Assembly: GCF_900113765.1 (NCBI RefSeq)
Contig: NZ_FOQO01000003.1
Location: 591,590-655,589 of the forward strand
From: Parapedobacter indicus
GTDB lineage: Bacteria; Bacteroidota; Bacteroidia; Sphingobacteriales; Sphingobacteriaceae
Reading direction: 5' to 3'
Length of the DNA stretch: 64,000 nt
Both the position numbers and the translations under genes were made by a program. Below the pieces are notes generated by a model. The model worked only from the letters and a program-made list of their open reading frames with translations, was not told the DNA's origin and ran no database searches. Shown one piece after another: positions 47,041-54,865 of this stretch (its first letter is position 1; the number at the start of each line of letters is the position of its first letter).

Positions 47041-47139
47041 CAAACTAACCAATTATAAACCTAAATTATGAAAAGACAAATTTTACTAACTGCCTATATA
47101 ACGCATGAAGATGCCGTTTTGTTACAACGAACTTATTAA
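47041..47139 (+). pseudogene. Orphan SusC-type leader with a 23-codon reading frame
   Basis: After the GC-rich hairpin the plus strand reads AACTAACCAATTATAAACC, TAAATT and ATG (47068), a layout I associate with the region just before susC genes in this group. The frame MKRQILLTAYITHEDAVLLQRTY then stops at 47139. It may be the left-over start of a lost gene, or a leader peptide. The rest of the 46948-47338 gap shows only the two hairpins. Confidence 0.35.
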
Positions 47140-47164
47140 ATTTTGTTAAACAGACACTCCTGTG

Positions 47165-47199
47165 ACAAAAAGAAAACCCGTTACCTTGTCAGTAACGGG
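47165..47199 (-). terminator. Intrinsic terminator after the sulfatase gene
   Basis: Minus strand: CCCGTTAC, loop TGACAAG, GTAACGGG, then TTTTCTTTTTG. A perfect 8-bp stem with a U-rich tail. Confidence 0.85.
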
Positions 47200-47338
47200 A
47201 ATCCGCCCCAATGGGGTTAGGGGCTATCAACCTAAACCTATTGCTATTAACGCGAATTCGCGAAAGTTGTTTTGTTACTTGTATTTTTTTCTGCTTCTAA
47301 GTAAACTTCCGGCAAACGCATTGACGTACGACATCGTC

Positions 47339-48829
47339 CTAAAACTTAGGATTGATAAATTCCCATTCTCTAATATGAGCCGGTTGATGCTCCTTCTGAA
47401 CAATCTCGTCAAATCGCTTAACCAAATCAGGATGTTGATTGGCTAGATCTTCGGTCTCGTTACGATCACTCTCCAAATCAAAAATCATCCAGGGTGTATT
47501 AGCGTATGTGCTTTTGCGCACATTTATCTTCACACCTTTCCATTTACCCATTCGAACAGCTATTTGCCCTCCTTTTTCAGGGTATTCCCAATACGTATAT
47601 TCATGCCTTTTCTGCTGGGAATCTTTACCAAGAAGTGTGGGAAGAAAAGAAAGTCCGTTTGTATTGCCGGGATCCTGATGCGTAAGTTCAGCCAACGTGG
47701 CCATTAGGTCATATTGCACTGAAACCAAATCAGTTGTGCTTCCTGCTTTTATTTGACCCGGCCATCTAGCTAAAAATGGCACCCGAATTCCACCTTCAAA
47801 AACATCCATTTTTAATCCCCTTAACCCATCAACGCTATTAAAAAAATCAGCGTTGACCCCGCCGTTGAATGTGGTGCCATTGTCACTGGAAAACATAATT
47901 ATCGTATGATCATCCAGGCCCAACTCGCTCACCTTATCCATCACTTTGCCAATCTGCGCATCTAAGTAAGTGATCATGGCCGCATAAGTGGATAACGGAT
48001 ACTTTGAAAAAGCATAGCCTTTCTCCCCATAATAAGGTTGTTCACCGTTGAATTTGCCAATGTATTCATCGATATACGCTTGCGGCGCTTGTAAAGAAAC
48101 ATGAGGTTGAGGAAAAGGTAGGTATAAAAAAAAGGGTCGGTCCTTGCTCTTATCGATAAACTCCAATGCATGCTTCGTCATCACATCTCCTGAATACTCA
48201 TTTCCAACAAAGTAATCGAAGTCCGCATCTTTTGCCGTATCGGGGTCGATCTTTCTATGGACGTCGATTTCCGGATTGTTCAATTTTAATCGTTCGTCGT
48301 TTAACCATAAGTGCGTGGGATAAAAGTTATGTGCTTGTTTTTGGTCTAAGACACTCACATAAAAATCAAACCCTTGTTTTAGTGGCGATCCCGTATTATC
48401 GTGCATTCCCAATCCCCACTTACCAGCCATTCCGGTAGTATAACCTGCCGCTTTCAGCATTTTAGGAAGGGTGTAAGTTCCCTCAGGAAGAGGCATCTGC
48501 CCCCCTTCCAGACTATCTGCAAAACCCCCAAGCTCATAATTACCCCGTATATAACTGTGTCCCCCATTCTTTCCGGTCAGCAACATACAACGTGCAGGTG
48601 CGCAAACAGGCATACTGGTATAATGATTGGTGAATTTCATTCCCTCTTCCCGCAGTCTATTGAGGTTTGGGGTTTTAATCTTCAACTGTCCGTAACTCTC
48701 AATTTCGCCGTAGCCTAAGTCATCCGCGTAAATATAAATAATGTTAGGAGTTGAAGCGTTATTCGCTGTTTGAGCGGATGCGCAGAAACCGTTAATAAGT
48801 AATAAGGCCAATATGGGATAATATCTCAT
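47339..48829 (-). CDS. Secreted type I sulfatase (Cys type)
   Basis: 496 residues from the ATG at 48829, which gives a clean signal peptide (MRYYPILALLLINGFCASAQ). The N-terminal metal site is IIYIYADDLGYGEIESYG. The sulfatase signature CAPARCMLLTG begins at Cys76, which must be turned into formylglycine by an FGE-type enzyme not seen in this window. Further marks are GKWGLG and IIMFSSDNGTTFNGG. It removes sulfate esters from a glycan in the periplasm. A truncated second sulfatase gene lies 7 bases upstream, so the two once formed a tandem pair. Confidence 0.93.
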   Translation of the reverse strand: MRYYPILALLLINGFCASAQTANNASTPNIIYIYADDLGYGEIESYGQLKIKTPNLNRLREEGMKFTNHYTSMPVCAPARCMLLTGKNGGHSYIRGNYELGGFADSLEGGQMPLPEGTYTLPKMLKAAGYTTGMAGKWGLGMHDNTGSPLKQGFDFYVSVLDQKQAHNFYPTHLWLNDERLKLNNPEIDVHRKIDPDTAKDADFDYFVGNEYSGDVMTKHALEFIDKSKDRPFFLYLPFPQPHVSLQAPQAYIDEYIGKFNGEQPYYGEKGYAFSKYPLSTYAAMITYLDAQIGKVMDKVSELGLDDHTIIMFSSDNGTTFNGGVNADFFNSVDGLRGLKMDVFEGGIRVPFLARWPGQIKAGSTTDLVSVQYDLMATLAELTHQDPGNTNGLSFLPTLLGKDSQQKRHEYTYWEYPEKGGQIAVRMGKWKGVKINVRKSTYANTPWMIFDLESDRNETEDLANQHPDLVKRFDEIVQKEHQPAHIREWEFINPKF

Positions 48830-48836
48830 GTGCTTT

Positions 48837-49492
48837 TTATTTCTGTATTTTACCAATGGGTCTTCTATTTTCTCCTATGCGTTCGGTTAGGTTATCCCCC
48901 AAATCACGCCGAGCCTGCTCGGCAAGCTCCTGCAAATCACGTAAAACGTTTGGATTTTGTTCAATAATATTATAACGTTCGCCCGGATCTCGCCGTAAAT
49001 CATATAAAGCCAGCGAATCCTGCGCGCCCTGATTGTAAGGTCCTGGATAGCCGTCGTTGCCGGGTAACACCCCCTCATAAGATCGATAATTATGTGGGAA
49101 CACCAGTTTCCAGTGTCCCATCTTGACTGCTTCCAGGTCGTTTCTGTTATAATAGTAATAAAAGGTCGTTCGCGGATTCGTGTCTTCCCCTTTCAGTAAC
49201 GAAAGGATACTGACGCCATCGATTTTGTGGTCAGGTAACTTGGCTCCGGTTACTTCTGCCAGCGTGGGCAGGATGTCGATGGTGTTGCTCAGCTTATTGT
49301 TTACCTGGCCTTTGGAAATCACCGCGGGCCACGACAGGATGGCGGGTACGCTCGTTCCTCCCTCCCAACTGGTTCCCTTCCCTTCCCGCAGTCCGGCGGT
49401 TGACCCGTTATGATTTCCATAGTTCAGCCACGGACCGTTGTCGCTTGTAAAAACAATCAGCGTGTTTTTAGCGATCCCTTGCTCCTCCAAGT
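48837..49492 (-). pseudogene. Sulfatase C-terminal half, truncated by a rearrangement
   Basis: The frame ends normally (IGENRRPIGKIQK) and contains sulfatase C-terminal blocks: LEEQGIAKNTLIVFTSDNGPW, LREGKGTSWEGGTSVPAILSWPAVI, SNTIDILPTLAEVTGAKLPDHKIDGVS and MGHWKLVFPHNY. Similarity begins abruptly near LEEQG (about 49490). The catalytic Cys region and about 250 N-terminal residues are missing. The open frame continues to an ATG at 49574, but those first residues (MAHYFHLLLTFPRIRHCY) are not sulfatase. The break marks the left end of the AT-rich island. Confidence 0.88.
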
Positions 49493-49580
49493 CCCCCGGC
49501 CTAGCAAATTCCTTGATTGTATAGCAATGACGAATACGTGGAAAAGTTAAAAGAAGGTGGAAATAATGCGCCAATATATA

Positions 49581-50744
49581 TTACAATATAGAATATAATT
49601 TCTGCCTTTGCCCATCATTCCTTACGTCAATGACTTCCATTTCACCATCTGGATAAACCAATATGCTATGCGGAATTGCTTCTACAAAATATCTTTCATT
49701 GATTTTCTCAATGTTTTGATAGGCTAACAATGTCCTCCAAGGAACGTCATGTTCTCGCAATATTTTTTGAAGCGATGGTATATCGTTTTCCCTATCTAAA
49801 GAAATATAAGTCATTAAAAGGCGTTCAGTTAAATCTTCATGTATTTCCTTTAGCAGCGGAATCTCTTTAATGCAAGGAACACACCATGACGCCGTAAAAA
49901 TCACTAAGTTATATTTTGAACTATCTTGAATTATGCTCTCATAATTTACCTTATTAAGTGTTGGTAGACGAATGTTTTGAAATCTGTGAAATAAAAACCG
50001 TTCGATTGTCTTTCCCCATAACGTATTCTTGTGTTTGTCAGAAAAATTGTCATAGACTTTTTGTATGTCCTTTTTCGATCTATAATTGGTGAGATTGCGA
50101 GCTAAGTTGCTTATTAAGTACCGAGAATCCGGATATTTTTTTGATAACTCAATATAAGATAATAAGAAGTCATCATAGGAAAAATTTTTACTCGACGTTA
50201 AAAACCAACTAAAGTAAGGATCCTCCGCCCTAACGGAGATATCTGAACTGCTATCCCGCATAATCAACTTAAAGTCCTCGAACACCATATCACCAACGAC
50301 CACGGTGTCTTTGTTTCCTATTGAAGCTGATATATTTTCATTTGGGAATATTGTTTTTCCTATATACACACCATAGATATAATTTATGCTGTCTTCTACG
50401 CCGACATTCGAAATGATAGTTTTTGTACTATCTTTTTCTGTAATAAACCGTATCCATCTAGAAGAATTAGTAACAGAATCATACCTTGATACAATTAGGG
50501 CCATATTTTCGTAGTGTTGAACAATACTATCTGGAATTGGTATCTCCCAAGCGAATTTACTAATCTTTGTACCGGCTAGTGAAATCTTATCGTCGGTGTA
50601 ATCGAAAAGTTTTAAAGAGTCAAAGGGAGCGTTTTCCAAGCTAACAATTAATTTATAGCCCTCTTGATTCGGAGTTTGGGGATACGTGTGGCGGCACAGT
50701 ACCGTAAAGGAAGAAAGCAATAGTATGATTTTTATATGTCTCAT
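49581..50744 (-). CDS. TlpA/ResA-like thioredoxin-fold protein, periplasmic
   Basis: 387 residues with a signal peptide (about 1-22, ILLLSSFTVLCRHTYPQ). Residues about 25-230 form an N-terminal domain of beta strands and then helices like that of Bacteroidota TlpA/AhpC-TSA proteins. The C-terminal thioredoxin fold has the redox motif FTASWCVPCIKEIPLL and the cis-Pro segment VEAIPHSILVYPDGE. It would reduce or isomerise disulfides in the periplasm. It lies beyond the terminator of the Cys-rich peptide gene and has its own leader. The position suggests that it serves that peptide, but it could be general. Confidence 0.85.
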   Translation of the reverse strand: MRHIKIILLLSSFTVLCRHTYPQTPNQEGYKLIVSLENAPFDSLKLFDYTDDKISLAGTKISKFAWEIPIPDSIVQHYENMALIVSRYDSVTNSSRWIRFITEKDSTKTIISNVGVEDSINYIYGVYIGKTIFPNENISASIGNKDTVVVGDMVFEDFKLIMRDSSSDISVRAEDPYFSWFLTSSKNFSYDDFLLSYIELSKKYPDSRYLISNLARNLTNYRSKKDIQKVYDNFSDKHKNTLWGKTIERFLFHRFQNIRLPTLNKVNYESIIQDSSKYNLVIFTASWCVPCIKEIPLLKEIHEDLTERLLMTYISLDRENDIPSLQKILREHDVPWRTLLAYQNIEKINERYFVEAIPHSILVYPDGEMEVIDVRNDGQRQKLYSIL

Positions 50745-51054
50745 GTGCTTAGAATCTGGATTATTTTAGCTGCAAATATTTTTAAAGATGTTGTTTCAAA
50801 CTCCATAATTTGACTGTAAAATCTATGCAACTTTTAATCTTTCAATAGCTACCGACATCACAACTTTCATATGCTCATCATCATAAAGTTAGGCGTACCT
50901 TTTTTAGGTTGACAACATAAATTGGAATCAAGAATCTTATTAAGATTGACGTTTCAGAAAGTTGATGTCGAAGTGACTAAAATCTCAGAGACCAAGGCTT
51001 TAAACCCTTATTAGGTATCTGTCGAATGCAGGACTATCAGCAACTGTTGAAATT
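50745..51054. other. Gap with no recognisable gene
   Basis: AT-rich sequence between the peptide terminator and the TlpA-like gene. No convincing reading frame, repeat or tRNA seen; it presumably carries the TlpA-like gene's promoter. Confidence 0.5.
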
Positions 51055-51107
51055 CAAAAAAGTGTAAACAATTCACCTAATATTACTAAGCTGAATTATT
51101 CACACTT
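51055..51107 (-). terminator. Intrinsic terminator after the Cys-rich peptide gene
   Basis: Minus strand: AAGTGTGAATAATTCA, 16-base loop, TGAATTGTTTACACTT (14 of 16 pairs), then TTTTTG. It ends the VKOR-peptide transcript 24 bases after the peptide stop. Confidence 0.75.
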
Positions 51108-51130
51108 CTGAAAACTAAGACATCAAAAAG

Positions 51131-51346
51131 TCACACCCCACCGCAAGTGCAATCATCAGTGCCGCTCGATTTTGGCCTACACTTGTCCGCGGCCCCACCA
51201 GGTCGCTGACAATTTCCACCACAAATTCCAAGACTGTCTTTCTCACATAAGTCGCCAGAGCCGAATAAGCCACCTTGAATTTTCCTCAAATCGTCCGCGC
51301 TTAGAACATCTGAAAACGATATTCCTGTTAAACTAATCTTTTTCAT
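51131..51346 (-). CDS. Cys-rich secreted peptide precursor with double-glycine leader
   Basis: 71 residues. The first 26 are a double-glycine leader (MKKISLTGISFSDVLSADDLRKIQGG) of the kind cleaved by C39-peptidase ABC exporters, one of which is encoded at 60969-63152. The remaining 45-residue core is rich in Gly, Asp and Ser and contains six Cys at precursor positions 34, 42, 46, 56, 66 and 68. The spacing is C-x7-C-x3-C-x9-C-x9-C-x-C. CxxxC followed later by CxC is the framework of CS-alpha-beta defensins, though the intervening GGN in CGGNC is a poor helix former. The gene starts 12 bases after the VKOR-thioredoxin fusion and ends at a terminator. Probable bacteriocin or signalling peptide with three disulfides; activity unknown. 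Confidence 0.8.
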   Translation of the reverse strand: MKKISLTGISFSDVLSADDLRKIQGGLFGSGDLCEKDSLGICGGNCQRPGGAADKCRPKSSGTDDCTCGGV

Positions 51347-51358
51347 TTAAATGAAATT

Positions 51359-52969
51359 TTAATTTTGTGCTACAGAGTTTAATGTACGTCCCGCAGCTTC
51401 ACGCTTCTTGTTAATTTTTAATTCAGAAATGAACTTAAAATCTTCGATTTGATAATTCCTTGGTAGCTTATGCCCATTTACAAGTAGGGTAGGAGTAAGT
51501 TCCAATTTGGTGTGAAACTTCCAATTCAGATGGTTTTGAAATTCACTCTGAACTCGATCGTCTTCTACATCAAAGGAAAACTTCTTAAAAAAGTGTTCCT
51601 TATTCATTCTTCCCCGAGCGTACCATTGGTTAAAAATTAATGATGTTTCCGCTGGGCTCGAATTTAGGTAAGCTGCAATTAAAAACTTGTTTGAAATATC
51701 AAGGCTTTGATCAAATGAGGAAAATATATATTGGATACAAATATTTTGTTGTCCGGACGCCAATAGCTTCTCAATACGAGTATGTAATTTCGCACATGGA
51801 TTACAATGAGGGTTAGTCAAAATTGTGATCAATATTTCTGAGTTTGGGTTTCCAAACAATATCTTAGAGTCCGATTTATCACAAGCATAGTAGGGTTGCT
51901 CTTCCAATAATAGGCTAGTAATGCCTTCATGTGACTTTAGGCTATTTATTTCCTGCGTCACATTTTGCCTTTTTAATTGTTCTGCAAGATAAGGTGTTAT
52001 AATTGTGGTTGTTATGAAAAATGTAGCGTATAAAGCTACTAACACGATTACATTGGACAATTCAATTTCAGGTGTTTGTAAATACTGAAAACTTAAGTTT
52101 ATTAAAAATATTAACCACAACGCTATTTGCACTATTAGGCACAGTACACACCATTGCTTAGCTTTCGATTGTTGGTACCAAATGCTCCAAAATGCGTAGG
52201 GTAAAGTAAATAAATTAATTATGGCATAATAATTAATTAGATTGGGCAAAAAAGCAATAACAATCAGGTTTGATAAAAAATAAGAGAGTCCTATTTCGCT
52301 CCATCCAAATTTACCCCACAATTTTGCTCCTTGTGATTCTAAAATACTATTACAATCAGCTTGTTTGAATAAGGAGCAAATCTTATCTGAATAACTACTA
52401 TGTATTTTTAGTTGTTTCTGAACAAGTAAAACACCAATATATGCTCCAATAATATTTATCAAAAACGATAGAATTAAACCAACACCATAGTTATGATAAT
52501 TATTATATAAGCCGAAAATGAGAAGCAGCGAGATTGCTAAAATCAGTGAAGTGTTCAATGTCCTTTGCGTGACTTCTTCATTACGATGCTTCTCATAATC
52601 TGGCTCGATTGAATTGGAGTCGGCTTCTGTCAACATCACAACTCCCGACCAAATATCGCAAAATGCTTTTCTGGAAATATTAAGATTTAAGTTTCCGGAT
52701 TTATATTCGACGTCTTTTTCTGTTACATTAACCACTGCCGCGAAATCGCCTCCCACATGTGCAACAAAAGGAGTCTGAATATTTAAAATGTCATTGAATT
52801 TATCTTCTATTCTGGTGCCGGCATTAGCAATCCCATAGTCAGAGAGCATTTTGGATAATCCAAACAAGTTGTATTTATGAGGATGCTCATTATAAAATCT
52901 GTTTGAAAACGTTTGAGTATGTTTCACACCCAACACATTTAATAAAGAAGTGAATATATTGGCGTCCAT
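51359..52969 (-). CDS. Fusion: C39-like domain without catalytic Cys, VKOR, thioredoxin
   Basis: 536 residues from the ATG at 52969. Residues 1-120 resemble a C39 peptidase domain (FGLSKMLSDYGI, PFVAHVGGDFAAVVNV) but have no DCG-type Cys near the N-terminus, so they probably bind leader peptides without cutting. Residues about 140-330 are a membrane VKOR domain with loop Cys 198 and 206 and the redox pair WCVLC (274, 277). Residues about 365-520 are a DsbA-like thioredoxin domain with NPHCNPC (389, 392) and the cis-Pro segment ELTPTLLVNG. It should form disulfides and pass electrons to quinone. It is directly upstream of the Cys-rich peptide, its likely substrate. Confidence 0.87.
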   Translation of the reverse strand: MDANIFTSLLNVLGVKHTQTFSNRFYNEHPHKYNLFGLSKMLSDYGIANAGTRIEDKFNDILNIQTPFVAHVGGDFAAVVNVTEKDVEYKSGNLNLNISRKAFCDIWSGVVMLTEADSNSIEPDYEKHRNEEVTQRTLNTSLILAISLLLIFGLYNNYHNYGVGLILSFLINIIGAYIGVLLVQKQLKIHSSYSDKICSLFKQADCNSILESQGAKLWGKFGWSEIGLSYFLSNLIVIAFLPNLINYYAIINLFTLPYAFWSIWYQQSKAKQWCVLCLIVQIALWLIFLINLSFQYLQTPEIELSNVIVLVALYATFFITTTIITPYLAEQLKRQNVTQEINSLKSHEGITSLLLEEQPYYACDKSDSKILFGNPNSEILITILTNPHCNPCAKLHTRIEKLLASGQQNICIQYIFSSFDQSLDISNKFLIAAYLNSSPAETSLIFNQWYARGRMNKEHFFKKFSFDVEDDRVQSEFQNHLNWKFHTKLELTPTLLVNGHKLPRNYQIEDFKFISELKINKKREAAGRTLNSVAQN

Positions 52970-53752
52970 TTTTAGAATATACAAAATAGTAAATATCCTT
53001 AACCCGGCATTTAATTCTTGTAATACCTTTTTGGAATATAATCGTTAACGTAAATTAAGTTTACAATGAATATTCCTGCAAACATTATGCTAGACTAGAC
53101 AAACGTAAGTATCGTGAGTAAGTGTAAATAGACAATTAATAAAATGTTAATATTTTAAAAATAATCAATTATACTAAATCCGATTCCCCTAAATATCATA
53201 TAGATCGGATATTTTTGTGAATATTAGTAGATAAAGTTTGCCTAGTCAATTCATCATGTTAGTCTAATTGGTAGTTTTAATGATAGTTAACGCAATAATA
53301 TGAATAATTGATTGGTCTTACAAATTGTGTAACGATATATTTACTTTGTCAGGAAAGACAACACTTTTTATAAGTTTTAACTTTCGTGAGTTCTCTAGGA
53401 CTACTTGTACAAAAAGTCAAACGATATCCCGATTCACTCACTCATATAATTTTTCAATTTTTCTGCATCATTTTGATCTGTGCTTCCCTGAAAGGACTGT
53501 TAGAGAATTGAAAGTGGATATTTCGGAGGGATAGTGATTTCGGTCAAACCGGGCCGTGACAAGAAGATTAATATCCTGAAATTAGTACTGATGCGTTAAC
53601 TTTTTTCATCAAATAAGTTTAACATTTTTTGTTCTTTGACACTTTGATTTTTCTGATCCTGAGCGATTAAGTCCTTCAGCATAGTCTTATAAAATGTCGA
53701 GATTCCGAGGATCTGCATGATTTCGTAGATCTTTATTACTCTCCAACGTCAA
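52970..53752. other. Long AT-rich gap; possible recombinase fragment at its right end
   Basis: No full gene seen. At 53596-53744 a minus-strand frame without start reads KIYEIMQILGISTFYKTMLKDL and so on to a stop. It resembles the C-terminal helix-turn-helix of Hin-type recombinases and may be a mobile-element relic. An isolated plus-strand frame at 53325-53534 has no family features and is probably chance. Confidence 0.4.
53100..53107 (-). promoter_or_regulatory. Candidate promoter of the VKOR-peptide operon
   Basis: The minus strand reads TACGTTTG (TAnnTTTG), 130 bases upstream of the VKOR-fusion ATG. The nearest TTG is 25 bases further up, longer than usual. Confidence 0.3.
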
Positions 53753-54433
53753 TTAATCTGGCTTTTCATAATTGCACTCGATTTGATAATCTGCTTTATA
53801 ATACTGCCTTATACGAGTAAGATGTTTTTCATTAGTGAGTTCGAAGGATGATAATGTCTTATTTGAAATTTCTGATTTAAATGGAACGTTAAAATCAGTT
53901 AAAAATGAGTGCAGGTTATGTATATTCACAATATAATTTACTTCAGAAGGATTATAATAGTCAACTTGCCTTCGTATATGCTCATCCTGCCATAAAGGAT
54001 CCTTTTTTTCCCACTCAAATTCCAAAAAATCCACGAATCTATCAAAGGACGTTCCTCCTACTAAGCCAAGAAAATGGAAATAACGTCGAAATTCTCCGTC
54101 TAAGCAAAACAATTTATATGTGGAAACAATGCGTTCAATAGGATCACGCCAGACAGCAAATTTGGTGTATACTCCATGCTTGTTTTCGAATTCCTGCATC
54201 TTATCTACTGGCACAAGATAAGGCGACCCATCTGAATAACCAATCAGGTCATGCACACTTGTGAACCCTTTTTCCCATACTTTTTCTCGCGAACCATTAT
54301 AATATGCGACTTTTTTAAGAAAAGTAACGGCATTTTTTGATATGGCTACAAATGCAACCCCAGTATTGGGAATAATACAAAAAAAATTCCCCATAAATGG
54401 CGTTATTGGTTTCATGTTTTTTAGTAATCTCAT
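53753..54433 (-). CDS. Sulfotransferase (carbohydrate sulfotransferase type)
   Basis: 226 residues, cytosolic. The PAPS 5'-phosphosulfate loop reads AISKNAVTFLKKVAYY, and the 3'-phosphate site is KFAVWRDPIERIVSTYKLF, the R-D-P-x-x-R-x-x-S-x-Y pattern of the sulfotransferase 2 family. The shape is compact, without a transmembrane stem. It would move sulfate from PAPS to a sugar hydroxyl or possibly a peptide Tyr. It lies downstream of glycosyltransferase genes and 60 bases after the relic of an APS kinase gene, the enzyme that makes PAPS. A start at 54415 (MKPITPF) is also possible. Confidence 0.82.
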   Translation of the reverse strand: MRLLKNMKPITPFMGNFFCIIPNTGVAFVAISKNAVTFLKKVAYYNGSREKVWEKGFTSVHDLIGYSDGSPYLVPVDKMQEFENKHGVYTKFAVWRDPIERIVSTYKLFCLDGEFRRYFHFLGLVGGTSFDRFVDFLEFEWEKKDPLWQDEHIRRQVDYYNPSEVNYIVNIHNLHSFLTDFNVPFKSEISNKTLSSFELTNEKHLTRIRQYYKADYQIECNYEKPD

Positions 54434-54493
54434 AACAATAATTTAATTAACATTTGCTTAGAGACGTGAATTAAGAGGTGGATAAACATTTCA

Positions 54494-54736
54494 TTAGAAT
54501 GACAACTCATAATTATTCAAAAATTTCACCAAGAGAGCATGCGTATCGGATATCCCTGTCAAGCCGGTATCAATCGCCAAATTAGGATTATTGGGTTCTT
54601 TGTATGGAGACGTCATACCAGTAAAATTCGTAATGTCTCCTTTTCCAGCTTTAGCATATAATCCTTTCACATCTCTAGCTTCACATACTTCTATCGCGCA
54701 CTTTAAATTCAACCAAATAACTTGGATACGTCTCAT
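54494..54736 (-). pseudogene. cysC: APS kinase C-terminal fragment
   Basis: 80 codons. From about residue 10 the sequence [28 protein letters not shown] and [16 protein letters not shown] matches the C-terminal part of adenylylsulfate kinase. The whole N-terminal half with the P-loop (GLSGAGKS-type) is missing and a stop codon lies directly before the ATG, so it cannot bind ATP in the normal way. APS kinase makes PAPS for sulfotransferases, and the neighbour at 53753 is one. Called a relic; a stand-alone function seems unlikely. Confidence 0.78.
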
Positions 54737-54865
54737 AATTTATTTCACAAATAAAACACCTAAATTTTTATTGGCTCGCGAACTAAATATTTACGATTCT
54801 AGATTGTTTTTCGGCAAGTTAAATTATAGATACCCGCCTAGGCAAAGTATCGTACCGAACCTACA

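Noticed and set aside
49500..49505. CCTAGC near the left island border and again at 63473-63478 near the right border, as a possible target-site repeat
   Set aside because: Six bases are too few, and the right copy lies inside the glycosyltransferase relic, not exactly at the junction.
53325..53534. Plus-strand frame of 69 codons in the AT-rich gap
   Set aside because: No family pattern, no promoter or ribosome site, and composition like non-coding DNA.
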